16,758 bases of DNA from the NCBI GenBank assembly GCA_900769945.1, contig CAAGIO010000031.1:1-16758 (forward strand), given 5' to 3'. This document shows, piece by piece, positions 6,877 to 14,178 of this stretch. The DNA comes from Bacteroidales bacterium (GTDB lineage: Bacteria; Bacteroidota; Bacteroidia; Bacteroidales; F082). The position numbers were made by a program, and so were the translations under genes. Position 1 is the first letter of the stretch, and each line of letters opens with the position of its first letter. Under the pieces are notes generated by a model. That model had not been told where the DNA came from and did no database searches. It was given only the letters and a program-made list of their open reading frames with translations.

Positions 6877-7872
6877 TTACTTGAGATGTTTTTCCAATAA
6901 TGACTGATGTTTGTTTATCTCATCAAGTATCAAGTAAGCGACTTTGAGCACTTCCACGCCGTCCTCAATGGTGACGGGCGGTTCGGTATCGTTGATGATA
7001 GCGTCATGGAAGCTTTCGAGTTCTGTCAAGATGGCGTTAGTCTGGTTTGTCTCAAGCTCGGCCACGGAGATAATCTTTTCGGAGCCGTCAGCGAGGGTGA
7101 GTGTCATGTCGAATGGCCCCGGTTCGCCTTGAACATCAGAGACTTTCACCACATCGGCCTTCTTCTCAAGGAAGTCCATGGTGATATAAGCGTCTTTCTG
7201 GAAGATACGGAACTTCCTCATATTCTTCAGGGAGATGCGGCTTGTGGTGAGGTTGGCGATGGTACCGTTTTCAAACTCTATCCTCGCGGTGGTGATGTCG
7301 GGGGTCTTGCTGACGATAGACACTCCGTTAGCGTTCAGCGACTTTATCGGGGAGTTGACGATGGTGAGGAGAATGTCGATATCGTGTACAGTAAGGTCGA
7401 GGACCACGGGCACGTCGCAGCCTCTTGGGTTAAACATTGCGAGGCGGTGAGCCTCGATGAAAAGCGGGTCGTTGATAAAAGGGCGGGCGGAGATGAATGC
7501 GGGGTTAAAGCGTTCCACATGGCCCACCTGCACCTTCACCTTGGCGTTCTTCGCGAGCTCGATGAGTGCGTTGGCCTCTTCAACGGTGGCAACAATAGGC
7601 TTCTCAATGAAGACGTTCTTGCCTTTGGCTATAGCCTTTGAGGCGCACTCGAAATGAGCTATGGTGGGCGTCACGATGTCAACAACATCGACGGCATCTA
7701 TAAGAGTATCAATAGAAGAGAAGTTAGCAACACCCATGTCGGCAGCGACTCTCTTCGCCGTGTTCTCATCTTGGTCATAAAACCCGACCAGCAAATATTT
7801 ATCTATTTGTTTGATGCAGTTCACATGAATTTTTCCAAGATGGCCTGCACCTAAAACACCTATCTTTAGCAT
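6877..7872 (-). CDS. Gfo/Idh/MocA-family NAD(P)-dependent oxidoreductase
   Basis: The 331-residue product has the family layout. The N-terminal Rossmann fold carries the dinucleotide loop GVLGAGHLGKIH (5-16) and the acidic residue after beta-2 (YDQDE, 32-36). EKP at 90-92 is the conserved Lys-Pro motif with the catalytic lysine K91. The C-terminal alpha/beta domain contains GHVERFNP (117-124) and the active-site segment DLTVHDID (159-166) with H163. Family members oxidise or reduce sugars, inositols or nucleotide sugars, and the exact substrate cannot be inferred. Its position upstream of a lipid-linked sugar transferase favours a nucleotide-sugar dehydrogenase, possibly like the UDP-GlcNAc 3-dehydrogenases, but that is inference. 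It is the first gene of its operon and starts 14 bases after its -7 box. The length is normal for the family and no defect is seen. Confidence 0.9.
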   Translation of the reverse strand: MLKIGVLGAGHLGKIHVNCIKQIDKYLLVGFYDQDENTAKRVAADMGVANFSSIDTLIDAVDVVDIVTPTIAHFECASKAIAKGKNVFIEKPIVATVEEANALIELAKNAKVKVQVGHVERFNPAFISARPFINDPLFIEAHRLAMFNPRGCDVPVVLDLTVHDIDILLTIVNSPIKSLNANGVSIVSKTPDITTARIEFENGTIANLTTSRISLKNMRKFRIFQKDAYITMDFLEKKADVVKVSDVQGEPGPFDMTLTLADGSEKIISVAELETNQTNAILTELESFHDAIINDTEPPVTIEDGVEVLKVAYLILDEINKHQSLLEKHLK

Positions 7873-7882
7873 CTGAAAATTT

Positions 7883-7913
7883 TTTGCAAATATATATATT
7901 TTTTATAATTTTG
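7883..7913 (+). promoter_or_regulatory. pcm promoter (TTTG-N19-TAATTTTG)
   Basis: A -33 box TTTG at 7883-7886 and a -7 box TAATTTTG at 7906-7913, separated by exactly 19 bases, match the Bacteroides primary-sigma consensus at every defined position. The -7 box ends 11 bases before the ATG at 7925, so the leader should be only a few nucleotides long. Translation may therefore be nearly leaderless, or may start at the second ATG at 7931. Confidence 0.75.
7887..7894 (-). promoter_or_regulatory. -7 box of the oxidoreductase operon promoter
   Basis: Minus-strand TATATTTG matches TAnnTTTG and ends 14 bases before the ATG at 7872. I see no convincing -33 TTTG at the proper distance, only a T-rich stretch around 7918-7925. 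The box directly abuts the -33 box of the oppositely oriented pcm promoter. Confidence 0.5.
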
Positions 7914-7924
7914 TGTCATAAAAA

Positions 7925-8590
7925 ATGAACATGTTAGAAGATAATTACCGACACAAAGGATTACGTCATACTTTAGTGCAGACGCTTAAGGATAAAGGGA
8001 TTACAGATGAGAGGGTGCTTGACGCCATTGGTACAGTGCCTCGGCATCTGTTCCTTGAGTCGTCGTTTGTGGAGTATGCCTATCAAGACAAGGCCTTCCC
8101 TATCGGTTCGGGGCAGACCATATCGCAGCCCATGACTGTTGCCATGCAGAGCCAGCTGTTGATGATAAGCAAGGGGATGAAGGTTCTTGAGATAGGGACT
8201 GGTTCGGGTTATCAGGCCTGCGTGCTCGCTCAATTAGGCGCGAAGGTGTTCAGTATCGAACGCCAACGTAACTTGTATAACAAGACGAAGGCGCTGTTGT
8301 CGGAGATGCCGTATTTCATTAAGACGTTCCTCGGTGACGGCAACAAGGGTCTTCCCACATTCGCGCCGTTCGACAGAATCATCATCACTGCGGCGGCCCC
8401 CGAAATACCTGATGCGCTGATAGCTCAACTCAAGCCCGGCGGCATGATGGTCATACCGCTGAACAGCGAGCACGACGCCATGCAGCAGGTTATGCTGCGT
8501 CTGACAAAACAAGCAGACGGCACGCTGTCAAGAGAGGAGTTCGGCAACTGCCGCTTCGTCCCTATGCTGAAAAATATCGGTATAGACTAA
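7925..8590 (+). CDS. pcm: Protein-L-isoaspartate O-methyltransferase
   Basis: The enzyme uses S-adenosylmethionine to methylate L-isoaspartyl residues in damaged proteins, starting their repair to aspartate in the cytosol (EC 2.1.1.77). The 221-residue length is normal. The substrate-binding motif is AFPIGSGQTISQP (57-69). The SAM-binding glycine loop VLEIGTGSGYQ (87-97) is followed by the acidic residue after beta-2 (SIERQ, E112). The post-motif segments FDRIIITAAAP (149-159) and LKPGGMMVIPL (169-179) are all present and intact. The first ATG is used; a second ATG two codons on is possible given the very short leader. It is a single-gene plus-strand unit, divergent from the oxidoreductase operon and convergent with trmB, whose stop codon it overlaps. 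Confidence 0.96.
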   Translation: MNMLEDNYRHKGLRHTLVQTLKDKGITDERVLDAIGTVPRHLFLESSFVEYAYQDKAFPIGSGQTISQPMTVAMQSQLLMISKGMKVLEIGTGSGYQACVLAQLGAKVFSIERQRNLYNKTKALLSEMPYFIKTFLGDGNKGLPTFAPFDRIIITAAAPEIPDALIAQLKPGGMMVIPLNSEHDAMQQVMLRLTKQADGTLSREEFGNCRFVPMLKNIGID

Positions 8591-9246
8591 ATCTGGAACT
8601 TTAGGTATTTTATGGTGAGCCCTTGCTTAAGCCACATCTCCTCGTAATAAGTGCGTATCGACTTCACCTCCAAGTCGTCGTCGTTGGAATAGAGGTCGTT
8701 ATAGTTATACACCAAGGGGAAGTTCGACTCCTTAATGACATCACAGGTGAACTCATACAAAATATCGCTGTCGGTCTTTAGGTTGATGAAGCCTTCTTTC
8801 TTCAGGAAGGTGCGATACCTGTCGAGATAGACGGGGGCGGTGAGACGTTTGCGTGCTTTAAGTATCTGAGGGTCAGGGAATGTTATCCATATCTCGTCAA
8901 CCTCGTCCTTACCGAAGAAGTTCTCTATCAGCTCGATGCGGGTGCGCACAAAAGCCACGTTCTTCAGCCCTTCCGCTATGCCTTGTTTCAAGCCGACCCA
9001 CATCCTCGCTCCCTTGATGTCCACACCTATATAATTAATATCCGGGTGTTGTTTGGCGAGGCCAATGGTATATTCTCCCTTGCCGCATCCAAGCTCAAGG
9101 ACGATAGGATTATCATTACCGAAGAATTCGCGCCATTTGCCTTTTAACGGGAACCCTTCCTCCTTTATCCTCTCAAAGGAATACTCAAAAAGATTATCGA
9201 ACGTCTTACATTCGGCGAAACGAGCAAGTTTGTTTTTCTTTCCCAC
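8587..9246 (-). CDS. trmB: tRNA (guanine-N7-)-methyltransferase
   Basis: TrmB uses SAM to make m7G at position 46 of the tRNA variable loop (EC 2.1.1.33). The 219 residues carry the SAM-binding motif IVLELGCGKGEYT (48-60), the ribose-binding acidic residue in GVDIKG (D76), the catalytic-region motif ITFPDP (121-126), LKTDS (156-160) and the C-terminal TYYEEMWLKQG (199-209). The segment after FPDP reads QILKARKRLT rather than the proteobacterial WPKKRHHKRR, which I take as the Bacteroidota variant. The start is GTG at 9246, 4 bases after the stop of the SPOR protein; family members begin similarly (M-G-K-x-K-L), which supports it. It is the last gene of a six-gene operon. Its TAG stop overlaps the TAA of convergent pcm (shared CTAA at 8587-8590), and I see no terminator. 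Confidence 0.95.
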   Translation of the reverse strand: MGKKNKLARFAECKTFDNLFEYSFERIKEEGFPLKGKWREFFGNDNPIVLELGCGKGEYTIGLAKQHPDINYIGVDIKGARMWVGLKQGIAEGLKNVAFVRTRIELIENFFGKDEVDEIWITFPDPQILKARKRLTAPVYLDRYRTFLKKEGFINLKTDSDILYEFTCDVIKESNFPLVYNYNDLYSNDDDLEVKSIRTYYEEMWLKQGLTIKYLKFQI

Positions 9247-9250
9247 GATA

Positions 9251-10303
9251 TTATTTTTTTCTTAAGAGCCAAGCGGCATTATTAAAGTCTCTCTTTATCA
9301 TCTCCATTTTCGCGACAGCGGCATCTTTGCCCATCACGGCATCGTATGCCACACGGATGTTACCTTTTTTATTAATAGGTAACACCACGGCGTTGTCAAA
9401 GCCTTGTCTCTTCAGCTTCTTCAGAAGTCTGTCAGCGTCACTGCTGTTTGTCACCGAGCCGCCAATGATGTAATACACGTTAGTATCTGTCGGCTTGAGA
9501 GCCTCGTCGTTGCGCGGTGCGATATATTCAACGGCATTGTCGGCGGCGATGAGTGAAGGAGCCTTAGGGTTAAGCGTTGCCACGGAGGTGGTGACAGTGG
9601 AATAGTTGTTATTAGCGAGGCAGCTCACCACGAACTCGTTAGGAGAGGAATAGAACAGAGGGTTCCATGAAGCGAGGTCGGAGCCGTTTTTGTTCGCGCC
9701 CCAGCCGAGGAGCACCATCGCCAAGGCTGCCACCGAGGAGTAGGCGGCGGCTTTGAGCCACCTATAGTTATGGCGCGTCACCTTGAACGGGATGGTGTTA
9801 TTCTCTTTCTCTTCGATAGAGAGCACGGTGTCCTTCTGTTTCTGTTCGGCCTCTATCTTCTCTGACAGCTGGTGATAGAACTCGCTTCTGAAGACGGGCT
9901 GCACCGAGAACGAGGGCAGGCCGAAGGCGTCCGGGTTGAAGTTCATTCCCGGCTCCGGCACGAAGGAATAGTCCTCATGGTTGACACGTATCAGCTCGCC
10001 CACCCCGTCGAAGCGCACACGCCCCTCAACATCGAGCACGGCTAACTTTATCATCACGAAGTCATGAACCATAGCAGCAGCCTCCTCAAAGGAGATGCCC
10101 TTCCTTTCACTAAGATAACCAATGAGCAATCCGTCATCTGACAGCAGATGACCGTTGAAAGCTATCTCCCTGCATGGAGGCGTCAGACGATGACTGACAA
10201 AATCCAACACCGACGGGCTGTCTTTGCAGATAAATGCGCCCAGCTCCGGGACCACCACACACTCATTCTCGTAAAGTAACTCAGCTATAACCTTATTTAT
10301 CAT
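9251..10303 (-). CDS. HU-CCDC81 and SPOR domain membrane protein
   Basis: This 350-residue protein has the Bacteroidota HU-CCDC81/SPOR architecture. Residues 1-60 match the first CCDC81-type HU domain (AELLYENECVVVPELGAFI) and about 63-125 the second (SFEEAAAMVHDF, then RVRFDGVGELI). A charged, Lys/Glu/Gln-rich linker (140-170) precedes one membrane helix (about 183-201, AAAYSSVAALAMVLLGWGA). Arg and Lys sit just before the helix (R177, R181, K184), giving an N-in topology. After a low-complexity periplasmic stretch, a SPOR domain spans 275-348 (YYIIGGSVTNSSDADRLLKK). SPOR domains bind glycan strands stripped of stem peptides at the division septum; HU-fold domains bind DNA or protein. A link between nucleoid and cell wall is inference. 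The gene follows kdsB by 9 bases and precedes trmB by 4. Confidence 0.9.
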   Translation of the reverse strand: MINKVIAELLYENECVVVPELGAFICKDSPSVLDFVSHRLTPPCREIAFNGHLLSDDGLLIGYLSERKGISFEEAAAMVHDFVMIKLAVLDVEGRVRFDGVGELIRVNHEDYSFVPEPGMNFNPDAFGLPSFSVQPVFRSEFYHQLSEKIEAEQKQKDTVLSIEEKENNTIPFKVTRHNYRWLKAAAYSSVAALAMVLLGWGANKNGSDLASWNPLFYSSPNEFVVSCLANNNYSTVTTSVATLNPKAPSLIAADNAVEYIAPRNDEALKPTDTNVYYIIGGSVTNSSDADRLLKKLKRQGFDNAVVLPINKKGNIRVAYDAVMGKDAAVAKMEMIKRDFNNAAWLLRKK

Positions 10304-10312
10304 TGTGTTATC

Positions 10313-11059
10313 TTAATTTTTAAAAATACTTTCAATCTTAATAATATCCGATGGCACATCAACGGAGTAGCTCTCGTATTCCGTCACGCCCATCATCACT
10401 TGGTAGCCGTTCTCAAGCCATCGCAACTGTTCAAGCGACTCCGCCTTCTCGAGTCCCGACTGTGGCAGCGATGCTATCTCTCTGAGAGTGTCGGTGCGAT
10501 AGGCGTATATTCCTATATGCTTATAGAAGCATCTGTTTGACAACCATTCATTTACATCCGGCACATTTCTCATGAACGGGATAGGGTGACGGCTGAAGTA
10601 GAGAGCCTTCCCGTTAACATCGAGCACCACCTTCACGGCGTTAGGGCTTACGAGCTCGTCATAGTCGTGAATCTGCTTGCAAAGAGAGGCAAGCCTGTTA
10701 TCGCCGTGAGCGATGATGGCGGCAATCTGGTCAATCTGTAGCGGGTTGATATAAGGTTCATCGCCCTGAATATTGACGACGGCGTCGAATGTGGTGTTCA
10801 TTTTCGCGACCACCTCGCAGCATCTGTCTGTGCCGCTCTTATGGTTAGGCGATGTCATGACGGCGGTGCCTCCGAAGGCATTCACAGCGTCAGCGATACG
10901 CTCGTCATCGGTAGCCACCACCACCTCATCGAGGAGCATGGCCTTCGATGCCTGCTCATAGACGCGCTGAATCATCATCTTACCATTGATGAAGGCGAGC
11001 GGTTTACCCTCGAAACGCGAGGAGCCGTAGCGAGCCGGAATAACACCTAATATCTTCAT
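10313..11059 (-). CDS. kdsB: 3-deoxy-manno-octulosonate cytidylyltransferase (CMP-Kdo synthetase)
   Basis: KdsB couples CTP to Kdo, giving CMP-Kdo and pyrophosphate (EC 2.7.7.38), the activated sugar for the inner core of LPS; it acts in the cytosol. The 248 residues contain the nucleotide-binding motif IPARYGSSRFEGKPL (7-21), VVATDDERI (47-55), SGTDRCCEV (75-83), the metal-site motif VNIQGDEP (95-102), FSRHPIPF (155-162), HIGIYAYR (181-188) and ESLEQLRWLENG (207-218). All are intact and the length is normal. The ATG follows the kinase stop with a single base between (TAA-C-ATG), so the two genes are translationally linked. Together with the LptF/LptG permease two genes upstream, it shows an LPS/lipooligosaccharide-making cell. 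Confidence 0.97.
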   Translation of the reverse strand: MKILGVIPARYGSSRFEGKPLAFINGKMMIQRVYEQASKAMLLDEVVVATDDERIADAVNAFGGTAVMTSPNHKSGTDRCCEVVAKMNTTFDAVVNIQGDEPYINPLQIDQIAAIIAHGDNRLASLCKQIHDYDELVSPNAVKVVLDVNGKALYFSRHPIPFMRNVPDVNEWLSNRCFYKHIGIYAYRTDTLREIASLPQSGLEKAESLEQLRWLENGYQVMMGVTEYESYSVDVPSDIIKIESIFKN

Positions 11060-11060
11060 G

Positions 11061-11672
11061 TTAGAAAAGTCCGTTTAATGATGCGTTAATCCTGTCAATA
11101 ATGCCGCCGAGGTCCTCCGGGTTCTCTATCTCTATATTATCGCTTTCAATAACAAGCAGTTTGCCTTTTGAATACTTGGAGATCCAGTCCTCATACCTTC
11201 TGTTAAGAGCGTTAAGATAGTCGAGGCGTATCGACTGTTCGTAGTCGCGGTTACGTTTCTGTATCTGGCGCACGAGTGTCGGGACGCTGGCACGGAGGTA
11301 GATGAGCAGGTCGGGAGCCTCAAGGAAGGAGCTCATCAGCTCGAACAAGGAGCAGTAGTTCTCATAGTCGCGTGTCTCCATAAGTCCCATGTCATAGAGG
11401 TTGGCGGCGAAGATATAAGCGTCCTCATAGATAGTCCTGTCCTGAATGATATCCTGCCCGCTATTACGAATATCGAGCACCTGACGGAACCTGCTGTTCA
11501 AGAAATAGACCTGAAGATTGAACGACCAGCGCTTCATATCCTCATAAAAGCTCTCAAGATAAGGATTATTATCCACTTCCTCATAATGGGGCTTCCAGCC
11601 GAAATGTTTTGACAGCAAACGAGTTAGGGTCGTTTTTCCTGAACCAATATTACCAGCTACAGCTATATGCAT
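11061..11672 (-). CDS. Deoxynucleoside kinase (dNK family)
   Basis: The enzyme should phosphorylate a deoxynucleoside with ATP in the salvage route to dNTPs. In 203 residues it shows the P-loop GNIGSGKT (7-14), the substrate-binding EEVDNNPYL (31-39), Q54 and R61 in the LQVYFLNSRF segment, the DRS-type motif as DRTIYEDAYIF (78-88) and the arginine-rich lid RNRDYEQSI (140-148). These place it with the deoxyadenosine/deoxyguanosine kinase-like enzymes of Firmicutes and Bacteroidota. Base specificity cannot be settled from sequence. It lies 66 bases after the permease gene, the largest gap in the operon. A one-mismatch -7 box (TATTTTAG, 11698-11691) 18 bases before the ATG might add transcription here. 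No defect is seen. Confidence 0.92.
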   Translation of the reverse strand: MHIAVAGNIGSGKTTLTRLLSKHFGWKPHYEEVDNNPYLESFYEDMKRWSFNLQVYFLNSRFRQVLDIRNSGQDIIQDRTIYEDAYIFAANLYDMGLMETRDYENYCSLFELMSSFLEAPDLLIYLRASVPTLVRQIQKRNRDYEQSIRLDYLNALNRRYEDWISKYSKGKLLVIESDNIEIENPEDLGGIIDRINASLNGLF

Positions 11673-11738
11673 AGTTATTCAAATTTTCCGCTAAAATACG
11701 AAAAAAAATCATGAACCGGCGGAATTTTTTCAGAAAAT

Positions 11739-12812
11739 TTACTTCGGGGCTTTATAGAGGAAGAAGAGGCCTATGGTGGCGAAGATGATGTTAGGCAGCC
11801 AGCCGGCGAGGAAAGGTGAGATGATGCCGGAGACGGCGAAGACCCTGAAGAACTCAAGGAAGAGGATATAGGAGAAGGCGATGCCGAGGCCAATGCCGAG
11901 GTTCAGGCCCATGCCGCCCCTTGTCTTACGGCTCGCGAGCGACACCCCTATGACGGTGAGAATAATGATTGCTGCGGGCGATGCGAGACGCTTATGCTTC
12001 TCTATCTCATAAGGCAGCACGTTGTCGGCGCCCTTGGCCTTCGACTCCTTGATATAACGGTTCAACTCGATGAGGTCCATCTCCTCAAAATCCTCCTTCA
12101 CCATGTAGAAGTCCTTCGGGCTCATGCGGAGCACGGTGTCAATCTTTTTCCCCACCCTTATCGATTCCTCGGGGACAAGAGTGCGCTCAACAAAGTTATA
12201 GATACGCCACCTGTCATTAACAGTATCATAATCAATCCTATCCGCAGAGAGCTTGTACTCCATCACTTGGTCATGGAAACGCTCAAGGGTGAATTTATAT
12301 CCGGTCATACGTTTCACGTCGAAGCTCGACATATAAGCGTAGGTGTCTTTCTCAATCTGCACATGAAGGTTCGCGCCGGAGCTTTTCACAAGGTTCTCCA
12401 TATATTGGTTCTTAAAAACCCTTCGCACCGAATCCATCTTAGGTATCAAGAAGTTACCGAGGTAGAAGGAGCATGTCACGAGCAGCAGTGCCGCCATGAT
12501 ATAAGGCCAAAGGAAACGCCTGAAGCTTATGCCGCTACTCAAGATGGCGATAATCTCGGTATGTCCCGCCATCTTGGAGGTGAAGAAAACCACCGAGATG
12601 AAGGTGAAGAGATAGATGAACAGATTAATAAAATAAGGTATGAAGGGCAGATAGTAATGGAAGACGACCTCGTACAAGGAGGCGTTGTTTTTTATAAAGC
12701 AGTCGATGTTCTCGGACACGTCGAACACTATGACCACCACGATGAGAAGGCTTATGGCGAAGAAGAAAGTACCTATGTATTTCTTAAAGATGTACCAATC
12801 GAGTTTCCTCAT
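11739..12812 (-). CDS. LptF/LptG-family lipopolysaccharide export permease
   Basis: LptF and LptG form the inner-membrane part of the LptB2FG ABC exporter that extracts LPS and hands it to the periplasmic bridge. The 357 residues show the expected layout: three N-terminal membrane helices (about 12-31, 57-78, 98-120), a periplasmic beta-jellyroll-like domain (about 125-270), and three C-terminal helices (277-293, 302-321, 331-353). The conserved cytoplasmic coupling-helix region HTEIIAILSSGIS (84-96) is clear. I cannot tell LptF from LptG with confidence, since Bacteroidota encode divergent copies and only one is in this window. The ATG is 13 bases after the tgt stop, consistent with co-transcription. 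Placement with kdsB fits LPS biogenesis. Confidence 0.92.
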   Translation of the reverse strand: MRKLDWYIFKKYIGTFFFAISLLIVVVIVFDVSENIDCFIKNNASLYEVVFHYYLPFIPYFINLFIYLFTFISVVFFTSKMAGHTEIIAILSSGISFRRFLWPYIMAALLLVTCSFYLGNFLIPKMDSVRRVFKNQYMENLVKSSGANLHVQIEKDTYAYMSSFDVKRMTGYKFTLERFHDQVMEYKLSADRIDYDTVNDRWRIYNFVERTLVPEESIRVGKKIDTVLRMSPKDFYMVKEDFEEMDLIELNRYIKESKAKGADNVLPYEIEKHKRLASPAAIIILTVIGVSLASRKTRGGMGLNLGIGLGIAFSYILFLEFFRVFAVSGIISPFLAGWLPNIIFATIGLFFLYKAPK

Positions 12813-12825
12813 AATCAGAAGGTTA

Positions 12826-13956
12826 TCAGATACGACTTGTCAGTTTAGGGAGAATCATATCGCGCCATTGGGTGAAGTCGCCCTCGATGATATGTTTACG
12901 GGCGGTCTTCACAAGTTGAAGGTAGAAGGCGAGGTTATGGACGGAGGCTATCACTGCGCCGAGCAGCTCCTTTGAGATGATGAGATGTCGGAGATAGGCC
13001 TTAGAATAATGGGTGTCAACGAACGAGGAGCCGTTGGCATCGATAGGAGAGAAATCGTTCTTCCAGCGTTCATTTTTAATATTGATGATGCCTTCGGAGG
13101 TGAATATCATGCCGTTACGCCCGTTACGAGTAGGCATGACGCAGTCGAACATATCCACGCCGCGGGATATGGCCTCGATGATATTGGCGGGTGTACCCAC
13201 GCCCATGAGGTAACGCGGCTTATCTTTCGGGAGTATGGCGTTCACCACCTCAATCATCTCGTACATCGTCTCGGTAGGTTCTCCAACAGCGAGACCGCCG
13301 ATAGCGTTGCCGTCACAGCCTTTCGACGCTATATATTCCGCCGAGCGGGTCCGCAAGTCGGCATAGGTGCAGCCTTGCACTATAGGGAAGAGCGACTGTC
13401 TGTAGCCGTATTTCGGCTCCGTGCTGTTGAAACGGTCAACACAACGGTCGAGCCAGCGGTGCGTCCTCTCCATCGACAATTTGGCATAACGGTAGTCAGC
13501 GGTGCCCGGCGTGCACTCGTCAAACGCCATCATGATGTCGGCACCGATAGTCCTCTCGATATCCATCACGCGCTCCGGAGTAAAAAGATGCTTCGAGCCG
13601 TCGATATGCGAGCGGAACTCAACACCCTCCTCCTTCATCTTCCTGATTCCCGTCAGAGAGAAGACCTGAAAACCGCCGCTGTCCGTCAGGATAGGGTGCT
13701 CCCACGAGTTGAACTTATGCAGCCCGCCACATTCCTCCAACACCTCTAAACCCGGCCTCAGATACAGATGATAAGTGTTTCCAAGTATTATCTGCGCCTT
13801 GATATCATTCTCTAAATCATTGACGCCCACACCCTTAACACTACCAACAGTACCAACAGGCATGAAAATAGGCGTCTCTATCTCCCCATGGTCGGTGGTG
13901 ATGACCCCAGCACGTGCATTGCTCTTAGCGTCGTTCTTTACTAATGTATATCTCAT
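12826..13956 (-). CDS. tgt: Queuine/preQ1 tRNA-ribosyltransferase lacking the zinc-binding cysteines
   Basis: Tgt exchanges guanine-34 in GUN-anticodon tRNAs for preQ1, a step in queuosine formation (EC 2.4.2.29). The 376 residues keep the catalytic machinery: LTDSGGFQVFSL (90-101) with acid/base D92, DECTPG (146-151), GGLAVGE (220-226) and MFDCVMPTRNGRNG (269-282) with nucleophile D271. The C-terminal zinc site is unusual. A gapless comparison with the E. coli enzyme puts G309, S311 and D314 at its cysteines 302, 304 and 307, while H340 keeps the fourth ligand H333. The frame is intact and flanking motifs (YSKAYLRHL, VHNLAFYL) are conserved, so I read it as functional and probably zinc-free. 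It leads the operon, with a -7 box 14 bases upstream of its ATG. Confidence 0.95.
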   Translation of the reverse strand: MRYTLVKNDAKSNARAGVITTDHGEIETPIFMPVGTVGSVKGVGVNDLENDIKAQIILGNTYHLYLRPGLEVLEECGGLHKFNSWEHPILTDSGGFQVFSLTGIRKMKEEGVEFRSHIDGSKHLFTPERVMDIERTIGADIMMAFDECTPGTADYRYAKLSMERTHRWLDRCVDRFNSTEPKYGYRQSLFPIVQGCTYADLRTRSAEYIASKGCDGNAIGGLAVGEPTETMYEMIEVVNAILPKDKPRYLMGVGTPANIIEAISRGVDMFDCVMPTRNGRNGMIFTSEGIINIKNERWKNDFSPIDANGSSFVDTHYSKAYLRHLIISKELLGAVIASVHNLAFYLQLVKTARKHIIEGDFTQWRDMILPKLTSRI

Positions 13957-13970
13957 CTGAAAAATTTATG

Positions 13971-13978
13971 CAAAGATA
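13971..13978 (-). promoter_or_regulatory. -7 box of the tgt-to-trmB operon
   Basis: Minus-strand TATCTTTG is a perfect TAnnTTTG box ending 14 bases before the ATG at 13956. No TTTG is found 19-21 bases upstream, so the -33 element is weak or absent. The rest of the 222-base gap to the glycosyltransferase (13957-14178) shows only this and the opposite promoter; its middle part (about 14000-14120) is pyrimidine-rich on the plus strand and has no other feature I can support. Confidence 0.6.
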
Positions 13979-14149
13979 CAAAAAATTGTTCACGGAGCTC
14001 TATTTTTTTCACACCATTATCACCACCTCATCGTTAGCACCTCGTATCATCACCACAACCCCAAGCCCATCATCTTCATTCATAACGTATTGTGAAACAA
14101 CACCTCACCTTTATTTTTCCATAAGATGTTTTTTTAAAAAGATATTATG

Positions 14150-14157
14150 TATCTTTG
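14150..14157 (+). promoter_or_regulatory. -7 box of the glycosyltransferase promoter
   Basis: Plus-strand TATCTTTG is a perfect TAnnTTTG box, 21 bases before the ATG at 14179. The -33 region is only T-rich (TGTTTTTTT starting at 14127). An in-frame TTG at 14155 lies inside this box, so it cannot be a start codon for a transcript from this promoter. Confidence 0.6.
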
Positions 14158-14178
14158 CCGTCGATTAGAAAACGAGAT

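Noticed and set aside
6907..7641. 244-codon plus-strand frame opposite the oxidoreductase gene
   Set aside because: It is fully contained in the Gfo/Idh/MocA gene; its composition is that of a complementary-strand shadow.
11686..11724. TTCCGC ... GCGGAA inverted repeat between the permease and kinase genes as a terminator or operator
   Set aside because: Only 6 bp with a 27-base loop, and the arms do not extend; too weak to call.
11994..12848. 284-codon plus-strand frame opposite the LptF/LptG gene
   Set aside because: It is His- and Glu-rich without any motif, as expected for the complement of a membrane protein gene.
12985..13749. 254-codon open frame on the plus strand opposite tgt
   Set aside because: It lies entirely inside the clearly identified tgt gene on the other strand and shows no domain, signal or promoter; long antisense frames are expected from this codon use.
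12826..13956. tgt as a pseudogene because its zinc cysteines are missing
   Set aside because: The frame is full length, catalytic aspartates and surrounding motifs are intact, and the change looks shared by the clade.
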